Of a stretch of 64,000 bases of DNA, positions 34,500-46,376 are shown piece by piece. Location: positions 357,001 through 421,000 of the forward strand of contig JADANN010000150.1 of the NCBI GenBank assembly GCA_018806985.1, given 5' to 3'. The DNA comes from Angiostrongylus vasorum (lineage: Eukaryota; Nematoda; Chromadorea; Rhabditida; Metastrongylidae). The notes below the pieces were generated by a model. That model made no database searches, was not told the DNA's origin, and worked only from the letters and a program-made list of their open reading frames with translations. The translations under genes were made by a program, and so were the position numbers. Numbering within the stretch: position 1 is the stretch's first letter; each line of letters opens with the position of its first letter.

Positions 34500-36070
34500 T
34501 TTATTCAGTTATTATTGTAAAAATGGCACAAATACATTTCCAGTAGCAAAGCGGTTGTCTATTTCAGTTTAAATTCGGTTGAACAGTAACCGCGAAAGGT
34601 TAGTTATACAAACCAATGAAGTTTCTTCTTTCATATGTTGCAGAGCTTGGAATGTTGAATGAATTAAACGTCGATGTCTTTCGTTAGCACTCATGTTTTC
34701 TCGTAAAACAGAATTTCGATCATCTTTTAATCTGAGTATTGTGTTTTTCTCAACGAAGAAGCGTAGGAACAGAAAATGATTGCGAGAAGACCAAATAAAA
34801 CCGGTAGAAAATTTCCCGTCAACATCTGGCTAACCTGTTGTAGCATTTTTCCGTTTAAGGTTGTGAATATCCTCTTTGCTTAACTTAACCTGCCGTTGTA
34901 AGTTCATGTAGTCAGCTCCATAGTAGGCAACATACTGAAAACAGCGCACTAAATCTGAGTCACACTAATTGGAAGAAAATATGCTGCTTTGAAGATCAAA
35001 TGGTGAAATAGATGCTTAGCAGAAGAACGCTCTATGAAGTTACATCGCCGCAGTTATTCCAGTATTTAGGCTTCGTCTCCAAATACATGCTAATCAGTCC
35101 ACACAGAGCTTCACTAAATTACTAGATGACTGCTACAATTTGCAAACATCCTTGCAAAACCACATTCGGCCTTTCAACTGTGCGACGATTCTAAGCTTCC
35201 TGAGCTCCACTGTTTTTTTTTAACCAATTTTCAACATAAGCTCGACTGTTGGAGAATTTTACACCAAGTTGTTCAAGAGGTAGTTGAAAGCCGTTTGTTA
35301 GTTAATGACACATCGGTAGAAATGTTATAATGTGGCGGTTTGGTTAAGTGCTTTTTTGCCTTAGCTGCTTCACAACAAAATTGCTGTGTTTCGACAGATC
35401 AGTGACGATCGCAGTGGTTGGAGTTCTTTTTTGTATGCCTTCGACTTCTTATCTTGGCTTTAATGGATTCTCCAGAATTAAAGGAGTTATGGCAAGTGGT
35501 TTTCTTTTCGACTACCAGAAAGTCATTGTAATCTTTCTGTATTACAAAGCTGCTTTCGAGATTTATGATGCTTTATCTTTATCGGACAGTGCGCAGAACG
35601 TCGTCGCTGTCGGTTGAGTCTCCATTGCTGGTTGGAGATGACAATGTGACAAAGAAACGAATCATTTTAGTTCTACACATGGAGCGAAAAAGAGATTTCA
35701 TGTCGACTGCTTTAGATTGCCGTTGAGTTCATGTCATACCGAGTTGTCGAATCGTTGAAAAAGTGTTACTCTACCTATCCTTCGCCAACATGTGTCTTCA
35801 GTCGTCTTCATCTTCCATCTTCCACTATGGTGCTTCTAATGTCGCCCTTGTGCAGTACAACAGCTAACGCCCTACTGGTCAAAATCAACGATAACATTTC
35901 CAGTTGATTCCGTGGCCGTGTATCCCAATATGAAACCATATTGGAAAAAAGGGATTTGCTCCATTTCTTTTATTTTCATGCTAAATTTCAAAATCTAAAA
36001 AATTTGTCGTTAACGGCAAAACATTAGCAAGCGTCATGCTGGTTGTCCTTCACATTATGCCCTACCGTGA
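34500..36070. other. Intergenic, no gene recognised
   Basis: An open frame at 35348-35617 (+) is hydrophobic in its first half, but I could not match it to a family or to convincing splice sites. The rest is AT-rich sequence without recognisable features. Confidence 0.45.
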
Positions 36071-36074
36071 GGAA

Positions 36075-36310
36075 ATGACAGGCAACAAATAAAGAGCTAA
36101 ACACTGACGAGAATGTAACACAGTTGTGCTGAAATGTTTGTAAAACACTGCCCCGCAGATGTCTGTGGTGGGGATCGAATCCGGTACTACGTCTGCGGTG
36201 GGGGATCGAACCCGTTACTACTTTCCAGGAGATTACGTGTTCACAACCACACCATGCGGGCCCTTCGTTTCGCCTTTCTCTCAGCCGTGTTTCAAATAAC
36301 GAGAATGTTT
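36075..36310 (-). repeat. tRNA-derived SINE, family A, with duplicated box B segment
   Basis: The minus-strand head has GCATGGTGTGGTTGTGAACA. The segment carrying box B and the following GCAGAC occurs twice in a row: GGGTTCGATCCCCCACCGCA, then GGATTCGATCCCCACCACAG. Both TTCGATCC cores are intact. Confidence 0.75.
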
Positions 36311-36577
36311 TGAATGAAATCTGCATTCAAACTAGGCTAAGAATGCTTTCATAAATAAAAACTACATTTCCGACTATATCGGAAGACAATGGACAGAATT
36401 CTTACATAGCCAGCAAAAGACTTGTGACAACTGAGAAATCAGCTATTGAATGACAAATCATCTGGAAGCGATGAGGCAGAGCACAAAAAGGCCAGAGTAG
36501 AGTTAATTTTTGAAAGAAGTAATTACATTTGTTTATAATAAGCCATTGAGCAAATAGCCAGCATCTCGAATGTTTAC

Positions 36578-36814
36578 TCATCAGAAAACACATATTTTCA
36601 AAGCTATGAAGCTTCAAAAATCCCTTAATGTTCATCGGAAAAACTGGGGGAATCTGCATTAACAGACCTTTTCAGGTCCATTTGCAAAGCGTTGCAAATA
36701 ATATTTTGTCATTAAACGTAAACTAGACAGGTGAAAAAATACACTTACTATTGAAACTGCAATGATGAGAGCAGGAAACCAAAATCTCTTGATAAGTTGG
36801 AAGCGCAGTGCCAT
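36578..36814 (-). CDS. Possible N-terminal exons of a membrane-anchored protein
   Basis: On the minus strand ATG at 36814 opens a 22-codon exon (36749-36814). It encodes MALRFQLIKRFWFPALIIAV, a basic start followed by a hydrophobic anchor, and ends at a GTAAGTG donor. A phase-matched exon at 36578-36653 (IPPVFPMNIKGFLKLHSF) follows an ATGCAG acceptor and ends at GTAAAC. Its orientation and place fit the start of the METTL13-like gene 6 kb downstream, but no linking exon was found. Confidence 0.35.
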
Positions 36815-36829
36815 TTTTGCAGTGAGAAT

Positions 36830-38525
36830 TCCTAGGGTCAGTAAAAACGCTGATAATTTTTACTTATTAGCACTTCAATACGAAGCTAGATGTAAAGGAA
36901 ACACTGTCAGGAGGTAGCTGGAAATAATAAATGGGTAATCACTACGCATCAAAAACGTATGCAATTACGAAGTTCGGCAGGATGAATTTCACCAACTGAG
37001 TGTATCCAAGCAAGGATCAATAGCTGTGTTGAAATTGCTGGATTTACACAAAAGTGGACGGTAAATGTGATGATGTTTTCGTTTCTGGCGTGAATAAATG
37101 AATTTATTGAAAGTGATTTCTGGTCACTGGAAGGCATCGATCCAGATTTTTGGCTGAACAGCTTCGGTCAGCGAAGTTAAGAAATTCGTCCTACGCAGTC
37201 AATCCATAGATTCCGTAATTTGTTCACTGTTAATGAATAGAATGGAAAAATTGGATGGCATAGGAGAAAGAGATCTTTGTGCCTTTGGTTTGAGCTACTT
37301 GAAATATAGCGCGTTATTTTGGCCTAAAAGTTATCGTCTTTCTTTTTCCCATCAAGAGTTTTTGCCTGTTACTGAAAAAAAATAGCGAATTTTTTGTCAA
37401 TGACCGAGATCTATAGCATGTTAAGATCGTTTTTCTGCTTTCATTTCTTTTCCATTAGCCAAATGGAGCGCCGAATGTCCAACGGGACGCAAGTTTTTTT
37501 TAAACCAGTTTTTCCATTAAAACTAGCCGTTAGCTGTAGCTTCGAAATTTCATGAACGAGCAGATTTTAAATTCTGGTTTCTTCTTCATACCTCGGAGAA
37601 CAGATTTCATTCAGTTATTACAGATGGGATGACAACATTGCGTCAAAATATTCGGCCATCGTTATCAGATCAAATAAGTGTCACTGGGGAAATCTTCGAA
37701 TCTTCTCAAAACGATTATCTATTTGTGCATGTCGACGAATCTCACTAAGGTTCCACCGCCTAACAACAGTGGGTTTCCATAGCCATCCTCCCCATGCACC
37801 TCATTCAAACCACCGCTATAGACGTGAAATTTTAACGGAGTACCACGATGTCTTTTTTTTGACTACACGAAAAGCTTAACAGTGTTGAAATAATACGCTG
37901 TTTTCATGTTCAGCAAACACGACGTTATGTTGACGCCAAATATTGATATAGACTCCATATTGTCGTCAACCACAATGATTTTATAGCGCCATAGCCATGT
38001 GACAAAGCTACAGATCCTATTCATCTTTTCCGATCATCTCATCTCATCTTATGCCTAAAACAGCAGAATCTAAGGAATGGAAAGAGAGGAATCATCAAGT
38101 CAAAGCCCTTCAAGGCAGTAGTGTGGTTCATAATAAGGCAGTCCACTAGGACAAAAAATTCTCATGGAAGTACCGTTACTTCGACTGACGAAATTGCCGT
38201 CCTTCCGAGAAGCTCTAATGAACAAACACAATGCTAACAGAACGACGAAACGTAGAAAAAAGGATAAGTCTGCCAGTAAATTGGAAGATCACCCACTCCA
38301 ACAACTCTGGTGCGACGATGAACGAACTGAAGTCTATGGTTCTCTGATTATGAAGACACTTCTTAGATATACGTAGCTCTTTCAATAAACATGTTGAGTG
38401 AAAAAACATGCTGCCATAAGAAGGAAAAAATTCCAGATTGAAGACGTCAGCGCATAGTCATTCTGTCTTAGAAAAGTAACCCAAGGAATCTTGTAACAGT
38501 TCCCAGGACCGACTTTCTATTAACC
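36830..38525. other. Intergenic or intronic, no gene recognised
   Basis: AT-rich sequence. A 70-codon basic frame at 38164-38376 (+) lacks flanking splice signals or family resemblance. Confidence 0.45.
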
Positions 38526-38528
38526 TCA

Positions 38529-38925
38529 GCATTGGAATATGAATGCGTCGTTTTCTTGTTCAGCAATCGCGAGATTGTTAAACAGCACACATCCACTTCC
38601 ATAGAAAAACACAATACAATACAACAGTAGCTGACGTTTCGGCAGTATCGCCTTCGTCAGAGCCTGGAAGGGTATATGACATACAATTTACTAGGCCAAA
38701 CGCTTCAACAACACTTACAAAAAAAGACGAAAAACTCTATGGTAATTACATGGTCAACAGCTTCTCGAAAAAACTCACCGCTTTTTTACGTGCCTTCCAA
38801 AGGCTGTTACGCCGAAACGTCAGCTACTGTTGTATTGTATTGTGTTTTTCTATGGAAGTAAATGTATGCTGTTTAACAACCTCGCGATTGCTGAACAAGA
38901 AAACGCCTCATTCATATTCCAAGGA
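38529..38925. mobile_element. Foldback element with ~115-bp inverted repeats
   Basis: The left arm (38529-38650) includes TTCTTGTTCAGCAATCGCGA and TACAACAGTAGCTGACGTTT. The right arm (38811-38925) is its near-complete inverse complement, ending TGCTGAACAAGAAAACG. The element is about 400 bp with about 150 bp of unique middle and no ORF. The termini belong to the same group as the PLE ends. Confidence 0.85.
38629..38664 (-). ncRNA. Hammerhead-ribozyme-like motif, minus strand
   Basis: Reverse complement order: GGCT, CTGACGA, stem II GGCGATACTGCC (GGC/GCC pairs), GAAAC, GTC, AGCT. Helix I pairs GGCT with AGCT through one G-U. The opposite arm (near 38815) keeps only the GAAAC-GTC-AGCT half. 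Confidence 0.6.
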
Positions 38926-38989
38926 ATCTTCATAACTAACGTCCGATATGCTTATTGAGTGCACTTTTCAGGCTCTTCACAAAAATTAT

Positions 38990-39660
38990 CCTTTCGCACA
39001 TTTCAAGAACGTTAGATGAAGCGCAGGCAGTTGAGCAATCAGGATAGAGAAAGGGATTTTGCTGCATCCAAACCGTGCTCAGGGTCAGTGAACTTTGTTG
39101 GGAATACCAGCTGCCCATGTTCTGACTTTCTCCGACTACGAAAAAAGCGTTCGAGGGAAACAGACCAAATTGGATGGTTCTTTGATGGCAGAGACTGCAC
39201 CTTACTTGTGCTTTAGACCTTCAGTGAACATCGAGAAAAAACATGAAGGAAGAATTCGACAGAAGAAGGAGATGCATCATATTCGGTTCACTCAAATAAG
39301 TCACTGATCAACTGAAGGACCGCAAAATCCGCGCTTGCCTTTTTCGATTCAATGTCCTTCTAGCGCCGTGCTGTGCAGCAGAGACCGATACTTTATCAAC
39401 GTCAACTGCACTGCGCACCACTAAGAGGCTGTTTGAAAGAGGTCTTCTGAAATATAGCTGGCACACACAAAATTTACTTGGAGTCAAAAGCTCTGATCTC
39501 CGAAAACTACCTCATGTTGGAGGTCCGGAAGGACATATGTCGGTAGTGAAACGTGGGTGGGCGAGTTGCATAATGAGAAGAACAAGGATCAGACGGACGA
39601 GGAGAACTGTAGAGTGGACTCCACGATGACGCGCGCATCTCCTACGACGATCACCTAAAC
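38990..39660 (+). mobile_element. Fragment of a second RTE-like LINE family
   Basis: The first part encodes TLDEAQAVEQSG in pieces, then a DYEK motif of the RT palm. The C-terminal part at 39480-39640 has SSDLRKLPHVGG, VVKRGWASCIMRR and RRTVEWTPR. The wording differs from the main RTE family here. Large internal deletions and frameshifts are present. Confidence 0.65.
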
Positions 39661-40049
39661 ATGCTGTCGTGTTCTTAACGAAAGTCAAATAGATGTAGCT
39701 GCAGCTGTAGTTGCTTTACAGATCACCGTATGAGACTTGCATCCACCAGCGTTCTCGAATCAAATCACCACAGTGGACGACGACTGCTAGGCAAAGAAAT
39801 GAACGGAACATGTGTTGAGGTCCACATAGCTCGTGAAAACAGGCTGTCCAAGTATTCAAGTACATATAGTACTAATAAAGACCTATTGAATAAATGAATG
39901 CCACCTTGGTTGAAAATTATCCACCGTTTGGTTACATGGGCTAGCATACTCGTGCAGTTGACACGGCATGATGAGCGAAGCCCGCAAAGATCGAAAAAAC
40001 ATTCTAAGACAACACGCCATACGACGTGTGATAGTGAGGCATTCGCCTT

Positions 40050-40490
40050 CCCTGTTCCCCTCTTGGACTTTTGAAATTCATCCAAAAAGCTTCGAGAGCC
40101 TTGCGAGTCGTCATTTTCAATTTCTGAGCAAGGATCGTAGGAACCACTTCAAAATCACACCATTCTGTTTCGTGCGCTACATGTACCTAGAGGAGTACTT
40201 TGTCGAATTCTTTCCCATCTAAGTGGTCTTTTATGCGAGCACAATGTGGTCTATCCGTTTCGCTAATGTATTCTTCACCTCGTGCCTTCCATGAGGTTAA
40301 GTACATTGCACCTGAACTAATGCGATCTTCGTCTCCGCTGTTAGAACAGATTACACAATTTTCTGAACAACAGGAATGATCACAGAGATAGTTGCGGCTA
40401 ATTGATTTTATGGGCTAACAGGTGGGACGTCAATAACTATCACAGAATCCTCAAGACCACTTATTCTTAGACAATTTTTGAATGGCGTAG
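40050..40490 (-). mobile_element. Penelope-like element fragment, GIY-YIG part
   Basis: It aligns with 8690-9010 of the left PLE copy in the same orientation. Shared stretches include GTGGTCTTTTATGCGAGCAC, the complement of the IGET segment (CCGTTTCGCTAATGTATTC), and GTTAGAACAGATTACACAA. No open frame is intact. Confidence 0.6.
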
Positions 40491-40829
40491 CCGCTTATGC
40501 TTAGTAAGAAGGTTACTTTGAAAGGAATCTTTTTAGGTTTGCAGCATTATTTTGTGGGAAAACTGAAAATGTCGGCATTCGTATTCGGATGCACGGTGAC
40601 TCTACATTACGTCGGAGTCCGGCTAGCTGCCCATTGATACGTTTTTTGACCGCGGAGAATGATGACATACCCAAAATATAATGTTCTTCGTTCCCCCTGG
40701 GAAAAGCACATTGCTTTAGGAAGGTAAGGATCGCGATGTAAATAAATCGAGGTTTTAGCCCACATTTATTCAGCTAACTTGCCGTCGTCTTGGCGAGATT
40801 AATTCTTTCAAGCAGTGCAACACTGAAGG

Positions 40830-40980
40830 AAATTCCAATTGATGACACTGCGAAGACGCACTCTCGCAAGAGAAAACGATTGTGGACCATCGACTCAAAT
40901 CACTCTGGATCTGAAGAAGAAGTCGAGACGTTAGCTGGATAAATGTTGGGTAGCAACCACGTGTTAGCTTGTCGAGGGAG
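40830..40980 (+). mobile_element. PLE-type terminal fragment with decayed hammerhead
   Basis: TGTGGACCATCGACTCAAAT, CTGAAGA, then GAGACGTTAGCTGGATAAAT and CACGTGTTAGCTTG match the corresponding parts of the 7.4 kb and 54.1 kb elements. GAAAC is changed to GAGAC, so cleavage would be lost. Confidence 0.55.
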
Positions 40981-41419
40981 GGAAGTACACTGGTTACTTA
41001 TAACGACGTTAAATGAAAATCGGTTGGTGATAGTATTCCTCGCATTCTTGTTTTTAATAATTGGGCTATACGGTTGGTCCTAGTCACTCCGTCTAACAGG
41101 TATACTGCTCAGCTTATACGAGATTGTTATAGAAGTTCTCTTTGGATGACGCATATGACGCATAAAAGTCTTCTTCTTCCTCAAGGCCGATGATTCGAGT
41201 CGATGTCCACTTTCATTCATAATGTCCATGGGGGTGGGGTGGTCTTTGTTGTCATATCTACCTGAATATTCTTCGGTGGTACAGTGTTCGAATGGGGCAA
41301 CGTTACCCAGCGGTGCTGTCCTGTAAAGGACTGTTGATGACTGACTGTCGATTGCTAATAATTTTTTTTCTTCATGTCGAAACTAAACTTCAGCGCCAAT
41401 AATCAACACATTTGTTTGC

Positions 41420-41525
41420 ATTGTTCAGCGTTCACTAGGTTGTTAGAGAAGTTTTGTTTGGCTAACGCTTGGACGTCTTTTTTTCTTTCCCGACCTCGTG
41501 GAAGCTGAACAATCTAAACAAATCT
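41420..41525. mobile_element. Short (~105 bp) foldback element
   Basis: GCATTGTTCAGCGTTCACTA and the inverse CGTGGAAGCTGAACAATC lie at the two ends. GGCTAACGC..GGACGTC in the middle recalls the hammerhead 3' half. It appears to be the smallest member of the foldback family here. Confidence 0.55.
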
Positions 41526-41999
41526 ATTGATTATTACGCAAAGAATAAGTGAAAGTCAGTTTAGTTATTAAAAACGAATAGGGTTTCATTGCGTCCTTTG
41601 CGGCAGCGCGCTACTACGTTGCACTGCTCTGGGATTGGGACGACTAGTAGTCTTCACTTGATCTGCACGTGACGCTCGACTAAATCACAGGAAGGCAGAG
41701 AAACATGTAAAGAGGAGTAGAGCGGATTTTTTTATGAGCGTCATAAACTGTTTTATTCCTACTTACATAGGATTATTCTGATTCGTGAGAAAATTCGAAA
41801 CGGAACTCAGTGAACGGGTTCGTTAACTTAAGTTTTACAGTTTTTTCACAGAGAACACTCATAAAATCTACTATAAAGATCTTAACACTACCTGAGTTCG
41901 ATTCGTTTTCTAGCAATCATCGTCCAGAAATGTTCTGCGGCAATGTTAACTTTGATTTGCGACCTACTACAATTCTTCGTGGCATGGTATTGTGCGAAA

Positions 42000-42110
42000 T
42001 ACAACCACAATGATGCTGAGATATTGGCAGAAAACTCCGGACCGCATGTGTTTACGGTGGAGAACGAACGCAATATTACCATTTCCGGGTGCTATCCGAG
42101 TTTTGCATAA
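42000..42110 (-). repeat. tRNA-derived SINE, family A, 3' part
   Basis: The reverse complement carries a box B-like GCGTTCGTTCTCCACCG, then ACACATGCGGTCCGGAG and ATATCTCAGCATCATTGTGG. The box A half is missing. Confidence 0.6.
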
Positions 42111-42229
42111 TACCGTTTGTGAAAAAATTGTCATAGGCAGCAAATAAAAAGTTACCACTGTGATTACAAATACAGCATCTCGCTTAATTGGGTTTCAATG
42201 CCGATTTGGGCTGCCCAGATCATTCTCGT

Positions 42230-42440
42230 TAACAGGTCATTGCTGATGGCACTGATCGATAGAAAATTACCTGAGAGAAAGGCAGAGAAACGAAGGACCT
42301 GAATGATGTGATAGTGAGCGCGTTTGCCCCCGGTACGGGTAATAGAGCATCCGTTACCCACCGCAGACACACCTGCGGTACGGAGCTTTGCAAATATCTC
42401 AGCATTATTGTGGTTGTTCTGGAACATTCCATGTGTTGTT
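42230..42440 (+). repeat. tRNA-derived SINE, family A
   Basis: The head GATGTGATAGTGAGCGCG precedes a box B-like GTTACCCACCGCAG and the tail ACACCTGCGGTAC..TTTGCAAATATCTCAG. Upstream GAGAGAAAGGCAGAGAAACG matches the 5' flank of the other plus copies, so the full unit starts near 42230. Confidence 0.7.
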
Positions 42441-43719
42441 TCGGCTACTGCTTAAGTCTTCGTTTTCTTGGTGATTACCGTAGAATGATGGTCGTGTCGA
42501 TTCTAGGTCCAATCTCGGGGATGTCGACCCAAGGTGTCGACCTACGTGGACTGCAGTTTCTGCTCCTTCTGATTTCATAACGTAGTCACTGGATTGTCTG
42601 ATGTTGTGATATGGGAAAAATCCGAAGTACGCAAAATTTGAGTTGGATCAATGTATAATAGATGGCTGTTCACGAGGTCCACACACAGCAAATGCTTTTA
42701 CAGCTGAAATAACACAGACTTTGATTTCTGTATAACCAACCGTCATCACTATGCGACTTCTCCGAAATTCAACGCTTTCGGCTCTATTTACATCTCAGTT
42801 ACTTAGTATTCTACTATTATTTGCAATGGTTTCCTCATAATGCAACGAAATATGTTTAAAGGTGTCTGGGGCGATGAGCAAAGTCGGTACGTAACGGGTC
42901 ACCAGATAGTATTAAACAAGGAGTGGTGCAAACTTGGACCACAAAAAGGCCATCTACGCTCAATTGGATTTAAAAGATTCAGGAAATGGGATTCTTGCCT
43001 TTACAACGCCAGAATGATTTCATGCTTTCGTATCTTCGTGCGTCTCATATCTGTGGAAGCTTCAGTGCTTCCAGTATATACAGATGTCATCTCGTATGCC
43101 CATTTTGCCAACAATCTGCGAGTTCAAGGTGGCTGAGAAGTGTACTCAAAAGTGGTTCATGGTAAGCCTCATCGATGATAGTCCACCAGAGCTTAGGCAG
43201 GGCTCGACTCATTCGTGAGAATACTTAGTTGCAAACGACGACAGAATCCAACGGACATCTAAAAAAGGTCATCTTATCAAAAGTTCGGTCATCCCTGTAT
43301 CCTTCGATCGCGTTGAGCTTACTGAGCAGCATGAGCGCCAGACGACGTGATTATTTGGGAACTCGGTTCCACAGGTGTCATGAGAAAAATAGCGAAATCA
43401 TTTAGATGATTGCACTTAAAACATGCTCTTCAGTGCTTTTATTAATGAATAGCATTCTTATTCATGACATTTAAGTACAGTATCCTTTTAATTATTGCAT
43501 TGGAGCGCCATTAATTGAGTGTTTTCCATGTTTTGGTTCGCCACTGCATTTTTTCTTTTGTCCATGTTGAGAAATGCGAAGAAATTCTGTTGGTATGCAC
43601 TTGCGGTCATTTTAGGTGTGGTGAGTTCGCAGTTTTCTATGTGAAGAAGCAAATTTTCGTAGAATTCATTGTAGCGAAACATTTCTGGAAAGTATTTATG
43701 TAAACAGAGATGCTGAGAT

Positions 43720-43820
43720 ATTCGCATAACTTGGACCCGAAGCCAGATCGAACCACGATTTCCTTCCCGGGAGCTCGCGCATTACACACTGCGTCATGAA
43801 GGCCCTTGCTCTGTGTATCT
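43720..43820 (-). repeat. tRNA-derived SINE, family B
   Basis: The reverse complement GCCTTCATGACGCAGTGTG is followed by GTGGTTCGATCTGGC, a good box B, and a TTATGCGAATATCTCAGCAT tail. Confidence 0.7.
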
Positions 43821-43899
43821 CTCGGTTAGTTTTCTGTGTACCAGTGCCATCAGCAATCACCCATCAACGGAATTGATCTGGGGAACCCACATCGGCATT

Positions 43900-45180
43900 G
43901 AACTGAGTTAAGCTGATGCTGCAGTTTTGTGGTAAAAAGCCGTAGAATTTTAAGAAATTTCTAGTTAACTTGGTGCGTGAACGCTTAGCTCGTCCAATTT
44001 TTTTAATGGACGCCAAGAAGTAATGAGAACAAAGCGTCCTACAAAAAATAATTTGATTTGTTTATTACAGTTATCGTTTAGGAGAATGTTTCAAGCGAAA
44101 ACAAGAACAGTTTTGTGGTGATAGAAATTTCTAACGTGATCGCGATATCCGTGTTCCAGTACATTGCGTTGCGGTATCCGATTTTCAATACGTCGACTAA
44201 ATTCGTCCAACAAAACAAAGAAAGTAGAAAAAGCTATCGAAATAAAGAGTTACATTTTAAAGCAGGTACGATTCTTATGTCTATAAAGAGCTTTCCAAAA
44301 ATTCTTTGAAAGCCCTAAAACGAACTACCAGCAAGAGGAAATCTTTTGCAGAATTCTCGTATAATTGATAAGTACTGCGGAGAATCACATCACTCGTGTT
44401 ATACTATACAAGACAGAGCGTCATTGGAGAATGGCAAGTAAGCCCTTAGTTCTTCAACCAACTTCTTCATTTCATTCATCTGTTTAATTCGGTTGTATTT
44501 TTCATTCTTTCCCTCTTTCTCTTTCTATCGTTTATGAAATTCTGAAAGTATGAAAAATGTGCAGACTCGTTAAAGTATTCATGCCTTTTTACCTTCCCAC
44601 TAATTTGTCCAAATGATGGACAAAGTATGTGGCATCTATTTTGTTCAAAATTTCAAGAGTTTACGACTCAGTGGTTGCTCATTGGGTTTCCTAACACGAG
44701 TAGGTTTTCAGCAGTCATGAAAAAGAAATAAAAACAAGAACAAGGCAAAAACGGGAAGGATCAGTTGAACAAACGAAATTATTCTTTTAGAAATTTTGTG
44801 CATTTGCTTAGAAATGCGATAATTTACATCTCTACGAGTTCAGATCAACCAGAGTGGACTTTCGTGGTAGAGTTCTATGCTTAGTAGTAATACCGATAGC
44901 AATTTAATGGAATGTAGTGTCAATGGTAATAACATGGTTGGGATTATAATGGTAGTGGGTAGTATACTATGATGACCGGTTCAGTCGCAGTTTTCAACTT
45001 ATGCAAATTTTTCTCGTGCTCTTTTGTTTCTACGTTGGTTCCGCTCCTTTCGGGACGATAGATAAAATATGTCTACGGCAAATTCATCAACTTCAACTTA
45101 ACTTTAACTGTATTTAAGCACAAATACTGTAAGTAATACAAAGCTAACAAACTAGTTTGATAGCTACTTAGCTAGTAGTT
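43900..45180. other. Intergenic, no gene recognised
   Basis: AT-rich sequence with no coding or repeat structure that I can support. Confidence 0.45.
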
Positions 45181-45189
45181 AATAGTTTA

Positions 45190-45265
45190 ACAGGGAAGAG
45201 CCCGTTCGTTGCACACCGTAGACACTTGCGGTCCGAGTTTTGCAAATATCTCAGAATTGAATTGG
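45190..45265 (+). repeat. tRNA-derived SINE, family A, tail fragment
   Basis: GTTCGTTGCACACCGTAGAC, then CTTGCGGTCCGAGTTTTGC and AAATATCTCAG. It is only the box B end and the proximal tail. Confidence 0.55.
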
Positions 45266-45869
45266 TTTTGCATGTTCGTTGCATTGTAGTACAGTGTATG
45301 TGTAGTACTAAATAGATAAGTTCTCTGCGTACTTCCTAGTGCAGAATACAGCTGTTCCCCTCCCAACGCCCAAGACAACATCTGTGTTCTACAAGCATCA
45401 ATTGATACCAAAAAGTGTGGGGAATTACTTCCATGTGTTAAAGCAGACCACTGAAAAAAATGAGACGTATAGGGCTTACGGTGGCCACTCACACTGAGCC
45501 ATTATGACATCTATAGGTGTCGTTCATCACGAGAGTGTTGACATGACTAGTTTCGATTAGTGTCAGACACTTTTCTTAGTTGAACTAAAATAATCAGTGA
45601 TTAACCAAATAAGAGTTACTCAGTAAACAAGTAACATTCTTCGCAGTTTCTGTAAAAGATAAATATGACTGCATATTGAAAGAAATGCGTCAGGAAACCA
45701 CTGCAGTAGGAATTCCGCCGATACGAGTAGCCTAGAGGAACAATATTTATTCTAGAACTACAACGATACGTTACCGAGAAATAATATTTAATCTATGGCC
45801 TTTATTTACTCCACATTATTTCTTCACGGCAGTGTCTTGTATGAAATAAAAACAAGGTGAAGCTGAGAA

Positions 45870-45965
45870 AATCGCAAATAGACCCCAGGTCGGATTGAAC
45901 CACGATTACCCTTACAGGGATTCACTTGTTACAGAACAGCTCCACTGAGGCCCTCGTTATACATT
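45870..45965 (-). repeat. tRNA-derived SINE, family B
   Basis: The reverse complement GGCCTCAGTGGAGCTGTTC is followed by GTGGTTCAATCCGACC and GGGGTC. Box B is intact. Confidence 0.65.
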
Positions 45966-46376
45966 TATCTCAGCCTGTCTTTTTTTTCCCTGAAACTATT
46001 TAGTATAAAGCAGTATTTGCAACAGCTTGAAGGGCAGCAAAATTTGCAAGGGGGAGGATTTGCATGGAGAAGGAAACACTACCGACCTGGATAAGACCAC
46101 AGTTTTCTGAAGTTCTCGGATGAATTTGGTTCCTTCCAGTTTTCTTCTGGATCACTGTAATGGGTTTACGTTGCTTAAATTAATACTTGAAATCCTCATA
46201 AAATCATGGAAAGCGGCGTATTGTAATGCAGCAAGTTTTTAGAAGCTTTTTGCTTCTAGAGGCTTCTAGAGGCTTTTCTTACAGATATCTGTATTGTTAA
46301 TCTCTATAGACAACAATAAAAGCTGGATTTCCTGAACTTCAGTATTTGTAGATTTTTAATAAACCTGTCGTACAGA

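Noticed and set aside
35348..35617. A membrane transporter fragment
   Set aside because: Hydrophobic, but no transporter signature could be matched and no splice sites support it.
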